From Actinomycetes bacterium (lineage in GTDB: Bacteria; Actinomycetota; Acidimicrobiia; Spongiisociales; UBA5794): a stretch of DNA of 5,219 nt. The notes beneath the pieces were generated by a model. That model was not told the DNA's origin and did no database searches. It saw nothing but the letters and a program-made list of their open reading frames with translations. The translations under genes and the position numbers were made by a program. The stretch is from the NCBI GenBank assembly GCA_023336765.1, contig JAMBLL010000218.1, positions 1-5,219 of the forward strand. Reading direction: 5' to 3'. Shown one piece after another: positions 1 through 5,219 of the stretch. Positions within the stretch are counted from its first letter, which is position 1. Each line of letters begins with the position of its first letter.

Positions 1-106
1 GAGACATCCGCTCGTCGAGGCTTGTGATCGACGCTTCGAGTTCCCCACGGTGCCCGCCTTCAACCCGAGCGGACTCCCCATCCACAGGGCAACGCCTGGC
101 GGTCAT
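1..106 (-). CDS. Possible 5' end of a leftward gene, cut by the window edge
   Basis: On the minus strand an ATG at 106-104 opens a frame of 35 codons that runs off the left edge without a stop. Codons 22-34 read GELEASITSLDER, an alternation of charged and hydrophobic residues typical of an amphipathic or coiled-coil helix. About two thirds of the codons end in G or C. The frame stays open upstream of this ATG to a TAG at 172-170, so the start is not fixed; a GTG at 85-83 is another choice. Only a weak Shine-Dalgarno-like GAGG lies about 11 nt upstream of the ATG. If real, the gene is divergent from the acyltransferase gene and shares its upstream region. No family can be named from so few residues, and the frame could be open by chance. 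Confidence 0.28.
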   Translation of the reverse strand, partial: MTARRCPVDGESARVEGGHRGELEASITSLDERMS

Positions 107-282
107 CGTCGGGTGGGCCTCGATCTCACACAGTGCTACGAGCAATACAAAGACATCGCACAAACCCGGCTACTTCACCGTCCGGGCTCCGAACAATGGT
201 GGAGGCGAACACCATGTGCAACACCGGCCCCTGACGATCGCCATGCACCGATACAGACGTACCACCCAAACTCCGAGTCGTG

Positions 283-303
283 CTACGTTCTACGTACTTC
301 GTC
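283..303. repeat. Three imperfect 7-bp tandem units
   Basis: CTACGTT (283-289), CTACGTA (290-296) and CTTCGTC (297-303) lie head to tail. The first two differ by one base and the third keeps the CTNCGT pattern. They lie about 90 bp before the acyltransferase start, where a regulator could bind, but three short units could arise by chance. Confidence 0.4.
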
Positions 304-308
304 ATACC

Positions 309-339
309 TTCCGAACCAACTCCCCACTCATTTCCGAAC
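309..339. repeat. Direct repeat TTCCGAAC, two copies 23 bp apart
   Basis: TTCCGAAC occurs at 309-316 and again at 332-339, about two helical turns apart. The second copy is directly upstream of a -10-like hexamer at 346-351. A shorter TCCGAACAA match also occurs at 188-196. The arrangement resembles a tandem operator over a promoter, but this is inference. Confidence 0.4.
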
Positions 340-345
340 AACCGG

Positions 346-351
346 TAATGT
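346..351 (+). promoter_or_regulatory. Candidate -10 element for the acyltransferase gene
   Basis: TAATGT fits the actinobacterial TANNNT pattern for the main sigma factor and would give a leader of roughly 30 nt before the start codon at 390. No good -35 hexamer is present at the expected distance, so this rests on one hexamer and its position. Confidence 0.22.
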
Positions 352-389
352 GCCTGGGACGGGTCAAGAGATGGGATAGGGATGCCCCG

Positions 390-1706
390 ATGACGAGGTC
401 GAGCAGGATCATCAAGAAGCTGGCGGCGTGGGCAATCGCTGCTCTCTATCAACGTGTGGAGGTTCGTCAGGCGCCGAACCTGACGGCCGAAGGGCCGGAG
501 CTCGCCAACTCGAGCCACTTCGGTGGTTTCACCGACCCTCTGCTCCTGGTCTACGCCATGGATCGTGTCCCACGCTTCGTTGCGCGCGATGTGATCTGGA
601 AGTACCCCGTGGTGAAGAGCATCATGAAATGGGTGAAGGCGATTCCGGTGCATAAGTCCGACGATGGCGGCGCCACATCCAACGACACGATGTTCGCATC
701 GACGTACGCAGCCCTCGAGGAGGGCGACCTGATCACGATATTCCCTGAGGGCATCACGGTCGACGACCCATCCATTGCGAGCATCAAGACCGGTTCTGCC
801 CGAATCGTCCTCGGCGCCCGAGCGGCCGGTGTGAGCGGTATCAAACTGCTGAGTGCTGGCATCCACTATGAGAACAAGGCTGCGCTGCGATCTGCGGTGT
901 TCATCGACATTGGGTGGGCCATCGACCTCGACGACTTCGTTTCCGGGTTCGTTTCGTCAGGTGATCCTGAGGACGCAACCAATAGAGACCTCGTGCGGGC
1001 CCTCACAGATGTTATGGAGGTGAATCTCAGGGAAGCAGCGCCGGACTTCGAGAGTTGGGCGATTGCACGTTCGCTGAGTGCGGCATCGGATGTGGCATTG
1101 CGCACCAACAAAGATAGGGACGGGATCGAGGTGGGACACGGCGACAGAGAGCGTTTGGCCCGTCTGCTCGACGAGTCCCCCGAGCCCGATCGCGTCGCCG
1201 TGAGCGATGCCATGGATGCATACCAGGCAGACCTGGACGCCATGGGATTCAACGATGAGATGCTGATGTCCGGTATGGCAAAGCCATCATCGTTCTTTGC
1301 CTACCTGATCATGTCGCTCATCATCGGACTCCTGCTCATTCCTTTCGCCCTGGCAGGTCTGATCGTCAACGCGATTCCGATGGTGCTGGTGGGGCTTATC
1401 GGGCGCCTCAAGGTCTCTGATGCAATGATGGCAACCGTCAAGCCGATCGGTGCGATTCTCGTCTTCGGCATCACATGGGGTTTGTGGGCGTTGTATGGAT
1501 GGTCCGTGGGCGGACTCAATGGACTTGCGGGGATACTGCTCCTGTTACCCGTGTTTCTCTTCGCGTTGATAGCGATCTTCGAGCGGGGCATCCTCGTGGT
1601 GGCTGCTATCCGGGGGTTCAGCCGGTCGAGGTCGTTCGCCAATGTCTACGGCCAGATCCAGCACCACCGACGAGCCGTCGTGGAGGCAGTGGCAAGGGCC
1701 GCGTGA
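390..1706 (+). CDS. Membrane-attached 1-acylglycerol-3-phosphate / glycerol-3-phosphate acyltransferase family protein
   Basis: The 438-residue protein belongs to the PlsC/GPAT acyltransferase superfamily, which moves fatty-acyl groups onto glycerol phosphate or lysophosphatidic acid at the inner membrane face. Block I is SSHFGGFTDPLL, with H43 and D49 five residues apart. This HX5D spacing, together with DPLL, is like the Sct1/Gpt2-type subgroup rather than classic HX4D PlsC. Block III is IFPEG (118-121), followed by KTGSARIVLGA (133-143), also typical of that subgroup. A charged linker (about 225-300) leads to four probable membrane segments (about 302-322, 323-338, 351-370, 376-396) and a basic tail. 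The ATG at 390 has AGGG 8 nt upstream, and homology-like sequence begins soon after it; the open frame further upstream looks non-coding. The gene stands alone and converges on the hydrolase gene. Whether the acceptor is glycerol-3-phosphate or its 1-acyl form cannot be told. Confidence 0.9.
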   Translation: MTRSSRIIKKLAAWAIAALYQRVEVRQAPNLTAEGPELANSSHFGGFTDPLLLVYAMDRVPRFVARDVIWKYPVVKSIMKWVKAIPVHKSDDGGATSNDTMFASTYAALEEGDLITIFPEGITVDDPSIASIKTGSARIVLGARAAGVSGIKLLSAGIHYENKAALRSAVFIDIGWAIDLDDFVSGFVSSGDPEDATNRDLVRALTDVMEVNLREAAPDFESWAIARSLSAASDVALRTNKDRDGIEVGHGDRERLARLLDESPEPDRVAVSDAMDAYQADLDAMGFNDEMLMSGMAKPSSFFAYLIMSLIIGLLLIPFALAGLIVNAIPMVLVGLIGRLKVSDAMMATVKPIGAILVFGITWGLWALYGWSVGGLNGLAGILLLLPVFLFALIAIFERGILVVAAIRGFSRSRSFANVYGQIQHHRRAVVEAVARAA

Positions 1707-1739
1707 TCAGCGAAATCTCTTAGCTTCCGACGCGGCCCT
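1695..1739. terminator. Perfect 10-bp inverted repeat between convergent genes, probable bidirectional terminator
   Basis: AGGGCCGCGT at 1695-1704 is the exact reverse complement of ACGCGGCCCT at 1730-1739, with a 25-nt loop. The left arm overlaps the last codons and stop of the acyltransferase gene; the right arm lies in the last codons of the hydrolase gene, whose stop sits in the loop. No T-run follows either arm, as is common for actinobacterial hairpins. The GC-rich stem and its placement where two transcripts collide support termination in both directions. The long loop is the main weakness. Confidence 0.6.
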
Positions 1740-3489
1740 GGTCTATCGCTTCTGAGCGGCGGACCTCACTCGCTCTTAGACGTTCTTCGATGCGAACCAT
1801 CTGGTCATCCGAGACGTTGGTGAATCCGTAGGCGAGCCGAATGAACTGGGCGAGGTCTGCGCGGTAGTCGTGACCGGTCGAATAGAACTCGCCTGGGATA
1901 ACGGTTGCGGCGTTCTTCGTATCGATCAATCCCTGCCACAGGGCGATCCCCGGAAGCCATCGCTGATAGGGATTCGTGCCACGACCTCTGTTGACAGGTT
2001 CGAGCCACTGCGGCATGCGATACGCATCAGCAGGTGTGAACTTTGTCACCGGGTCGTTGTCGTGATTGAGGAAGGTTATCCGAGGACCTGGCTGCGCGGG
2101 ATCCGCAGAATCGAGGTAGTGGTCGTAGTTGTCATAAACAACCGTCCCTTCCTGTTCAGTCAACGTTTCAAAGAGTGGGGATCCGTAGGGTGTTCCAACC
2201 CACAGGGCTGCGTCAATGATGAGTTCATCGACGTCGGAAGCAAGGCTGACTCCGTTCTGAGACGTAAGGGCTCCGAGGCTCTCGCCGTATGCGACCAGGG
2301 TGATGTCACGTCCGAGGCGTTCGATCTCGTCGCGCAGTCGGACGAGGAGTTCGGCATAGAGGGCTGTTGCCCCCTCGATGCGGTTCATCGAGAGCATCGA
2401 TGGGAGACCGCCGTACTGGACAGCGATCGTGGCGACGTTGCCCATCGCCATCAATTCGGCCGCCTCTATGGCGATGTAGTTGACGTAGCCTGTACCGGCC
2501 GGTGATGCCGCGATAATCAGTGACTTGTCAAAACCGCCTGCCCGTCGGAATTCCTGGATGGCGAGTTCCAAACGATCGTCCTGGGAGATCGCACTGTCCA
2601 TTCCAACGTACGTTCTGACCGGGTCCGACACCGAGGGTGCACCCATGACATCAACGAAGGCGTCGGGAGGCGTGATCTCTGAAACAAGCCTGCGACCCTG
2701 GAGACCGAGAGTGTCGTATCCAGCGAGGCTGAACGTGCTCCCCGATACGGTTGATGCATCGGGAGCGGTGGCATAGGCGATCTCTGTCTGGGCGTTCGAA
2801 GCTTCGATTCCGGCCAGTGTCCTCGAACCCGCAACGCGCATGGCAACACCAAGAACACCGATCGTAGCGACCCCGCCGACGATGGAAAGGACGAGGCCTG
2901 TTCCCCTGGAGGAAGAAAGCCTTCTGGGTAGGCGTGCGCCAAGGTAGACGACACCTGCCAGCCCAGCGACCGCCGCGTTCAATCCTGCGGCGATCCCGAT
3001 CGATGTAAGGATGTACCGGGCGTCGGGTTCATCGTCGCGGTGGGAGAGGGCAGACTGGACATCGGTCGCACTGCCCATGGCTACGGCGGCGGCCGTCGTG
3101 AGTTTCCCGAAGGGAGTAGTTGCTTCCGCGGCGAGACCCGAGAGTGTCAGAGAGCCGATGATTTCGCCACCCATCTCGACCCATCCTGCTGTTTCGGAGT
3201 GTGGTGCATCCTCTGGATCGAGTTGGGCACGCAGCATCTCAGCAGAGCGGATACCCGCGGTCGCCAGGCCAGCAAGCCTCAACCCCGAAGATGATCCGAA
3301 GAATGGGATGAACCTGACGAGCCGTCCTGAAACAGCACCAGCGAGGAACCCTGTGAGGAAACTTCCACCCGTGATGAGGCCCTGATCTATGCCAGATCGG
3401 GGCATGAGGCTTGGCTCGTAGGACTTCACAGCGAAGCGAACGCCGGTGATCGCACCGGATAGGAGGACTGATCGTTTGAGGTATGCCAT
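1720..3489 (-). CDS. Abhydrolase_9-type alpha/beta-hydrolase membrane protein
   Basis: The 589-residue protein matches the actinobacterial two-domain family known as Abhydrolase_9 (Pfam PF10081, with N-terminal domain PF15420). Residues 1 to about 222 are a multi-pass membrane domain with the family-like stretch EPSLMPRSGIDQG (25-37); clear hydrophobic spans lie near 41-63, 160-184 and 197-219. The catalytic domain (about 260-560) carries GRRLVSE, ASPAGTGYVN, VQYGGLPSMLS and the nucleophile elbow YGESLGA. The likely triad is S404 in GESLG, D479 in NDPV and H540 in STGHDYR, so the enzyme appears intact. Biochemical function in the family is poorly known; an ester or lipid hydrolase or acyl-transfer role is only inference. 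The ATG at 3489 has a strong AAGGAAG site 8 nt upstream. It lies 99 bp downstream of the LCP gene on the same strand, so co-transcription is possible but not shown. Confidence 0.9.
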   Translation of the reverse strand: MAYLKRSVLLSGAITGVRFAVKSYEPSLMPRSGIDQGLITGGSFLTGFLAGAVSGRLVRFIPFFGSSSGLRLAGLATAGIRSAEMLRAQLDPEDAPHSETAGWVEMGGEIIGSLTLSGLAAEATTPFGKLTTAAAVAMGSATDVQSALSHRDDEPDARYILTSIGIAAGLNAAVAGLAGVVYLGARLPRRLSSSRGTGLVLSIVGGVATIGVLGVAMRVAGSRTLAGIEASNAQTEIAYATAPDASTVSGSTFSLAGYDTLGLQGRRLVSEITPPDAFVDVMGAPSVSDPVRTYVGMDSAISQDDRLELAIQEFRRAGGFDKSLIIAASPAGTGYVNYIAIEAAELMAMGNVATIAVQYGGLPSMLSMNRIEGATALYAELLVRLRDEIERLGRDITLVAYGESLGALTSQNGVSLASDVDELIIDAALWVGTPYGSPLFETLTEQEGTVVYDNYDHYLDSADPAQPGPRITFLNHDNDPVTKFTPADAYRMPQWLEPVNRGRGTNPYQRWLPGIALWQGLIDTKNAATVIPGEFYSTGHDYRADLAQFIRLAYGFTNVSDDQMVRIEERLRASEVRRSEAIDQGRVGS

Positions 3490-3588
3490 GTCAGGATCTT
3501 CCTTGGTCGTCTAGATGCGATATCGAACAGTAGTGCACGCCGTGTGGTGGCAGGAAACGAGACGGTCGGTCATGGCGCTGGCCCGGTC
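3490..3588 (-). other. Spacer between the LCP and hydrolase genes
   Basis: These 99 bp contain the hydrolase ribosome binding site and an 8-bp palindrome CGATATCG at 3518-3525, about 30 nt before the hydrolase start. I see no strong hairpin that would end the LCP transcript and no convincing -35/-10 pair. Read-through from the LCP gene and a separate weak promoter both remain possible. Confidence 0.4.
3498..3504 (-). promoter_or_regulatory. Strong ribosome binding site of the hydrolase gene
   Basis: On the minus strand AAGGAAG lies 8 nt before the ATG at 3489-3487. It is the best Shine-Dalgarno match in the window and fixes the start of the hydrolase gene. Confidence 0.75.
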
Positions 3589-5064
3589 TCAGGACTCTGG
3601 TGGAATCCCGCACAGGTCGTCGAGGGCCTCGAGACCGAGCTCTTCGATGGCGCGCTCGGGGTCGGTGATGACCAACTGGACATGCTCGTGGACCAGTTCG
3701 ATGTTGGCGATCCGACCTGGCTTGCCATCATCTCTGTACTTGAGGTGATACTCGGGTGGGATGAACCGGATGGAAACGACATTCTCGAGGTCGACCTTTG
3801 GCAGAAGCTCGACGAGTTGTGGCAACGTCTCGACCGGGATATCGGTGATCATGGTCTCCTTGATCACTTCGGCGAACTTGCCGAAGTTCAGGAGGAGATC
3901 AGTCGGGTCTGCTTGTTCCATCATCGCTTCGATGACACACCTCTGCCTGCTCATACGAAAGTAGTCACTGTCCTGATTTCGGGACCGCGAGTAAGCCAAA
4001 GCAAGGTGTCCATCAAGGGTCTGCAACCCTGGTTGGATATCGATCCGCTCCGTTGTAGTTCCGTCCTCGTTCGGGTACTCCTCATCGAGAACTGCCGTGG
4101 GCACGTATATCTCAACGCCACCAAGCGCATCGACGATATCGACGAAGCCATCGAGGTTCACCATGGCGTAGTAGTGGATCGGGATGCCGAGAAACTCGCT
4201 GATGACCCCTTTCACTGCGTTCTCCGATGGCGTGCCGGGCCCAGGGAAGGCATCGGGGTACCGTTCGCCAGCAACCCAGAGTTCATTGATCAATTCCGGG
4301 TAACAGTCGCAGTCCCAGACACCCATGCCAGCGGGAAGTGGCGCTTGGGTCCAGTTTCGCGGCACGGAGAACATCGCCGTCTCGCCTGTTTCAGGGTCGA
4401 TCGAAACCGTGATCATCGTATCGGTGCGTATCCCCGTTCGGCCTTCGCCAAAGTCCCCACCGATGAGCAGGATGTTGAGCCTGTCAACGCCGTCCCATGG
4501 ATCACCCTGGGACACCACGACGGTCTCATCCGTGAGCGCGCCGTCGTCTTGAATAATCGTCGCCCCCGTCTCATCGGTCGCAGGCGGTGCGGGCGCCACG
4601 GTGTTGGTCGTTGAAGCACCTGCGGTGTTGCTGCCGAAGACCGACGTGATCAAGTCGTACTGGACGACGTCGTAGTACGCGAACACGACGTGTGGAGTTA
4701 CCAGCATGAGTCCGATCGCGATGGTGCCGACGACCAGGACGTTCCGCGAAGTGTCCCCGGATTCTCCTTCAGGGACCTTGGCAGTGTGGTAGGCGTCGCC
4801 AGCGGCCCAAAGGCGATAACCGAGCAGAATGATGTTGCCGATCATCATGAGGACCAGCGAGGTCGGTTGAATCCACGCTGTGAGGATCGAAACCTTGTTT
4901 CGGAAGAAGAACGCCAGGATGGCGAGGATCACAATGTCGATGATGAGGAGGTTGCGGGCCTTCCTACGATCCCCGGCGACGAGTTGGCCGACGCCGGGAA
5001 CAAAACCGGAAAGCACGGCGGCAATGAGCGGTCGCGCTTTGGTCGTGGTGGGCTGAGCAGTCAT
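3589..5064 (-). CDS. LytR-CpsA-Psr (LCP) family cell-wall glycopolymer transferase
   Basis: LCP enzymes move polyprenyl-diphosphate-linked glycopolymers (teichoic acid-like, capsular or arabinogalactan-type) onto peptidoglycan outside the membrane. Numbering from the ATG at 5064 (491 residues), four hydrophobic spans lie near 12-32, 39-54, 69-86 and 108-130, the first containing GFVPGVGQL. A Thr/Ala/Pro-rich linker (about 145-175) leads to the LCP domain (about 195-380): LNILLIGGD, then RTDTMITVSID with R213 and D215, SVPRNW with R236, and AYSRSRNQDSDYFRMSRQR with R359, R361, D365, R370 and R373. All expected phosphate- and metal-binding residues appear present. Four cysteines (252, 254, 376, 485) all lie in the outer part. 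An in-frame GTG at 5085, with AAGGA 11 nt upstream, would add seven residues; ATG is preferred because the extension is hydrophobic and unlike usual polar N-termini. Older names calling this family transcriptional regulators are misleading. Confidence 0.93.
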   Translation of the reverse strand: MTAQPTTTKARPLIAAVLSGFVPGVGQLVAGDRRKARNLLIIDIVILAILAFFFRNKVSILTAWIQPTSLVLMMIGNIILLGYRLWAAGDAYHTAKVPEGESGDTSRNVLVVGTIAIGLMLVTPHVVFAYYDVVQYDLITSVFGSNTAGASTTNTVAPAPPATDETGATIIQDDGALTDETVVVSQGDPWDGVDRLNILLIGGDFGEGRTGIRTDTMITVSIDPETGETAMFSVPRNWTQAPLPAGMGVWDCDCYPELINELWVAGERYPDAFPGPGTPSENAVKGVISEFLGIPIHYYAMVNLDGFVDIVDALGGVEIYVPTAVLDEEYPNEDGTTTERIDIQPGLQTLDGHLALAYSRSRNQDSDYFRMSRQRCVIEAMMEQADPTDLLLNFGKFAEVIKETMITDIPVETLPQLVELLPKVDLENVVSIRFIPPEYHLKYRDDGKPGRIANIELVHEHVQLVITDPERAIEELGLEALDDLCGIPPES

Positions 5065-5096
5065 CGTCCACGATGGTAAGAGCACGGACCAGATAG

Positions 5097-5101
5097 TCCT
5101 T
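5097..5101 (-). promoter_or_regulatory. Possible ribosome binding site for the alternative GTG start of the LCP gene
   Basis: On the minus strand AAGGA lies 11 nt before the GTG at 5085-5083. The preferred ATG at 5064 has only a weak GGA three bases upstream. The site therefore argues for the longer form, against the start-codon and N-terminal sequence arguments for the shorter one. Confidence 0.35.
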
Positions 5102-5117
5102 GCATTGTGGACCGATT

Positions 5118-5137
5118 GGCACCTGCTCGCTGGTGCC
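5118..5137. promoter_or_regulatory. Inverted repeat GGCACC-N8-GGTGCC, possible operator
   Basis: GGCACC at 5118-5123 and GGTGCC at 5132-5137 are exact reverse complements separated by 8 bp. The dyad sits between the divergent LCP gene and the rightward gene at 5173, just upstream of a -10-like hexamer. This size and position fit a binding site for a dimeric repressor or activator, but a 6-bp arm can occur by chance. Confidence 0.4.
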
Positions 5138-5158
5138 CGCCGTTATGCTCCTGCTCGC
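5122..5158. repeat. Direct repeat CCTGCTCGC, two copies 28 bp apart
   Basis: CCTGCTCGC occurs at 5122-5130 and again at 5150-5158. The copies flank the -10-like hexamer of the rightward gene, and the first overlaps the dyad at 5118-5137. Confidence 0.45.
5144..5149 (+). promoter_or_regulatory. Candidate -10 element of the rightward partial gene
   Basis: TATGCT fits the TANNNT pattern and would place the transcript start about 15-20 nt before the GTG at 5173. TTGGCA at 5116-5121 resembles a -35 box, but the 22-bp spacer is too long for a standard promoter, so either the -35 is elsewhere or an activator is used. Confidence 0.33.
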
Positions 5159-5172
5159 CGATGTGAGGAATC

Positions 5173-5219
5173 GTGGCCGAAGACGAACAAGCCCAGGGAT
5201 CTGAAGAAGAACCAACAAA
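5173..5219 (+). CDS. 5' end of a rightward gene with an acidic N-terminus, cut by the window edge
   Basis: A GTG at 5173 opens a frame to the end of the window that reads MAEDEQAQGSEEEPT, with the start read as Met. GAGGA at 5165-5169 lies just 3 nt before the start and is the only ribosome binding site candidate; the spacing is short but usable. An in-frame TGA at 5164-5166 excludes a longer form. The polar acidic, Glu/Gln-rich beginning is common for disordered N-terminal tails in actinobacterial proteins and does not identify a family. The gene would be divergent from the LCP gene and share its control region. Confidence 0.5.
   Translation, partial: MAEDEQAQGSEEEPT

Larger units (their letters stand above)
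107..389. other. Region upstream of the acyltransferase gene, no convincing gene
   Basis: All frames here that stay open read as noise: proteins rich in Pro, His, Arg, Thr and Trp, with codon third positions close to 50% G/C compared with clearly higher values in the neighbouring genes. The stretch holds short direct repeats (TCCGAAC three times, and a heptad run at 283-303) and a -10-like hexamer at 346-351, so it is best read as a control region. It may serve the acyltransferase gene and possibly a divergent gene to the left. Confidence 0.5.

Noticed and set aside
2..379. Plus-strand frame open from the left edge, ending 10 nt before the acyltransferase start, resembling an operon partner
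   Set aside because: Position is tempting, but the protein is rich in His, Pro, Arg, Trp and Cys, third positions are near 50% G/C over most of its length, and no motif is visible.
24..389. Upstream extension of the acyltransferase reading frame by 122 codons from a GTG at 24
   Set aside because: The added sequence is Ser/Thr/Pro/Arg-rich with no domain character, and third codon positions lose their G/C bias. The ATG at 390 has a good AGGG at the right distance, just before the family-like sequence.
126..866. Minus-strand 246-codon frame opposite the start of the acyltransferase gene
   Set aside because: It overlaps the catalytic domain of a well-supported gene and its translation is Arg/Asp/His-rich with no recognisable motif; it is a mirror of the real gene's codon bias.
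1870..2505. Plus-strand 211-codon frame opposite the hydrolase gene
   Set aside because: It lies wholly antisense to the conserved catalytic domain and shows no start signal or motif.
3490..3588. Possible terminator or small RNA in the LCP-hydrolase spacer
   Set aside because: Only short GGC/GCC pairings and an 8-bp palindrome are present; no stem of useful length was found.
3544..4614. Plus-strand 356-codon frame opposite the LCP gene
   Set aside because: It is long but entirely antisense to the LCP catalytic domain. Long antisense frames are common opposite G/C-biased genes, and the translation has no family features.
4964..5218. Minus-strand 84-codon frame across the divergent control region
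   Set aside because: It overlaps the LCP start in another frame and covers the repeat-rich control region; the translation is Arg/Ser-rich without motif, and the rightward gene start on the other strand explains the area better.
1..5219. CRISPR array, insertion sequence ends, tRNA genes, toxin-antitoxin pair or anti-phage system
   Set aside because: No regularly spaced repeats, transposase motifs, cloverleaf candidates or defence domains were seen on reading either strand. The genes present are ordinary envelope functions.

Overview
The window looks like a chromosomal stretch from a moderately high-GC member of the Actinomycetota. The evidence is an Abhydrolase_9-type membrane hydrolase (a family seen mainly in actinobacteria), a LytR-CpsA-Psr (LCP) protein with an actinobacterial-style multi-pass N-terminus, GTG start usage, and coding sequence rich in G/C at third codon positions. 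An affiliation close to Acidimicrobiia is a guess from the style of the LCP protein and cannot be proved here. No rRNA, tRNA, CRISPR array, insertion sequence, phage gene or recognisable defence gene was seen.

Layout from left to right. Positions 1-106 may hold the 5' end of a leftward gene cut by the window edge (weak evidence). Positions 107-389 are an upstream region with short repeats and a -10-like hexamer. Positions 390-1706 (+) encode a membrane-attached glycerolipid acyltransferase of the PlsC/GPAT superfamily. It converges on 1720-3489 (-), an Abhydrolase_9 serine-hydrolase-like membrane protein. Their stop codons are only 13 bp apart, and a perfect 10-bp inverted repeat (1695-1739) spans both ends, which fits a shared bidirectional terminator. 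A 99-bp spacer separates the hydrolase from the upstream same-strand gene at 3589-5064 (-), an LCP phosphotransferase. To its right is a short divergent control region (about 5086-5172) with a dyad, a 9-bp direct repeat and a -10-like site. The window ends in the first 15 codons of a rightward gene (5173-5219).

The three complete proteins all belong to the cell envelope. The acyltransferase should make or remodel phosphatidic-acid-type lipids. The LCP enzyme should transfer polyprenyl-diphosphate-linked glycopolymers to the wall. The hydrolase is a multi-pass membrane protein with an intact Ser-Asp-His set but no substrate I can name. Their adjacency suggests an envelope-biogenesis neighbourhood, though only the LCP and hydrolase genes could share a transcript. 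I see no clear novel multi-gene system. The most promising unknowns are the substrate of the Abhydrolase_9 protein and the repeat-rich control regions.
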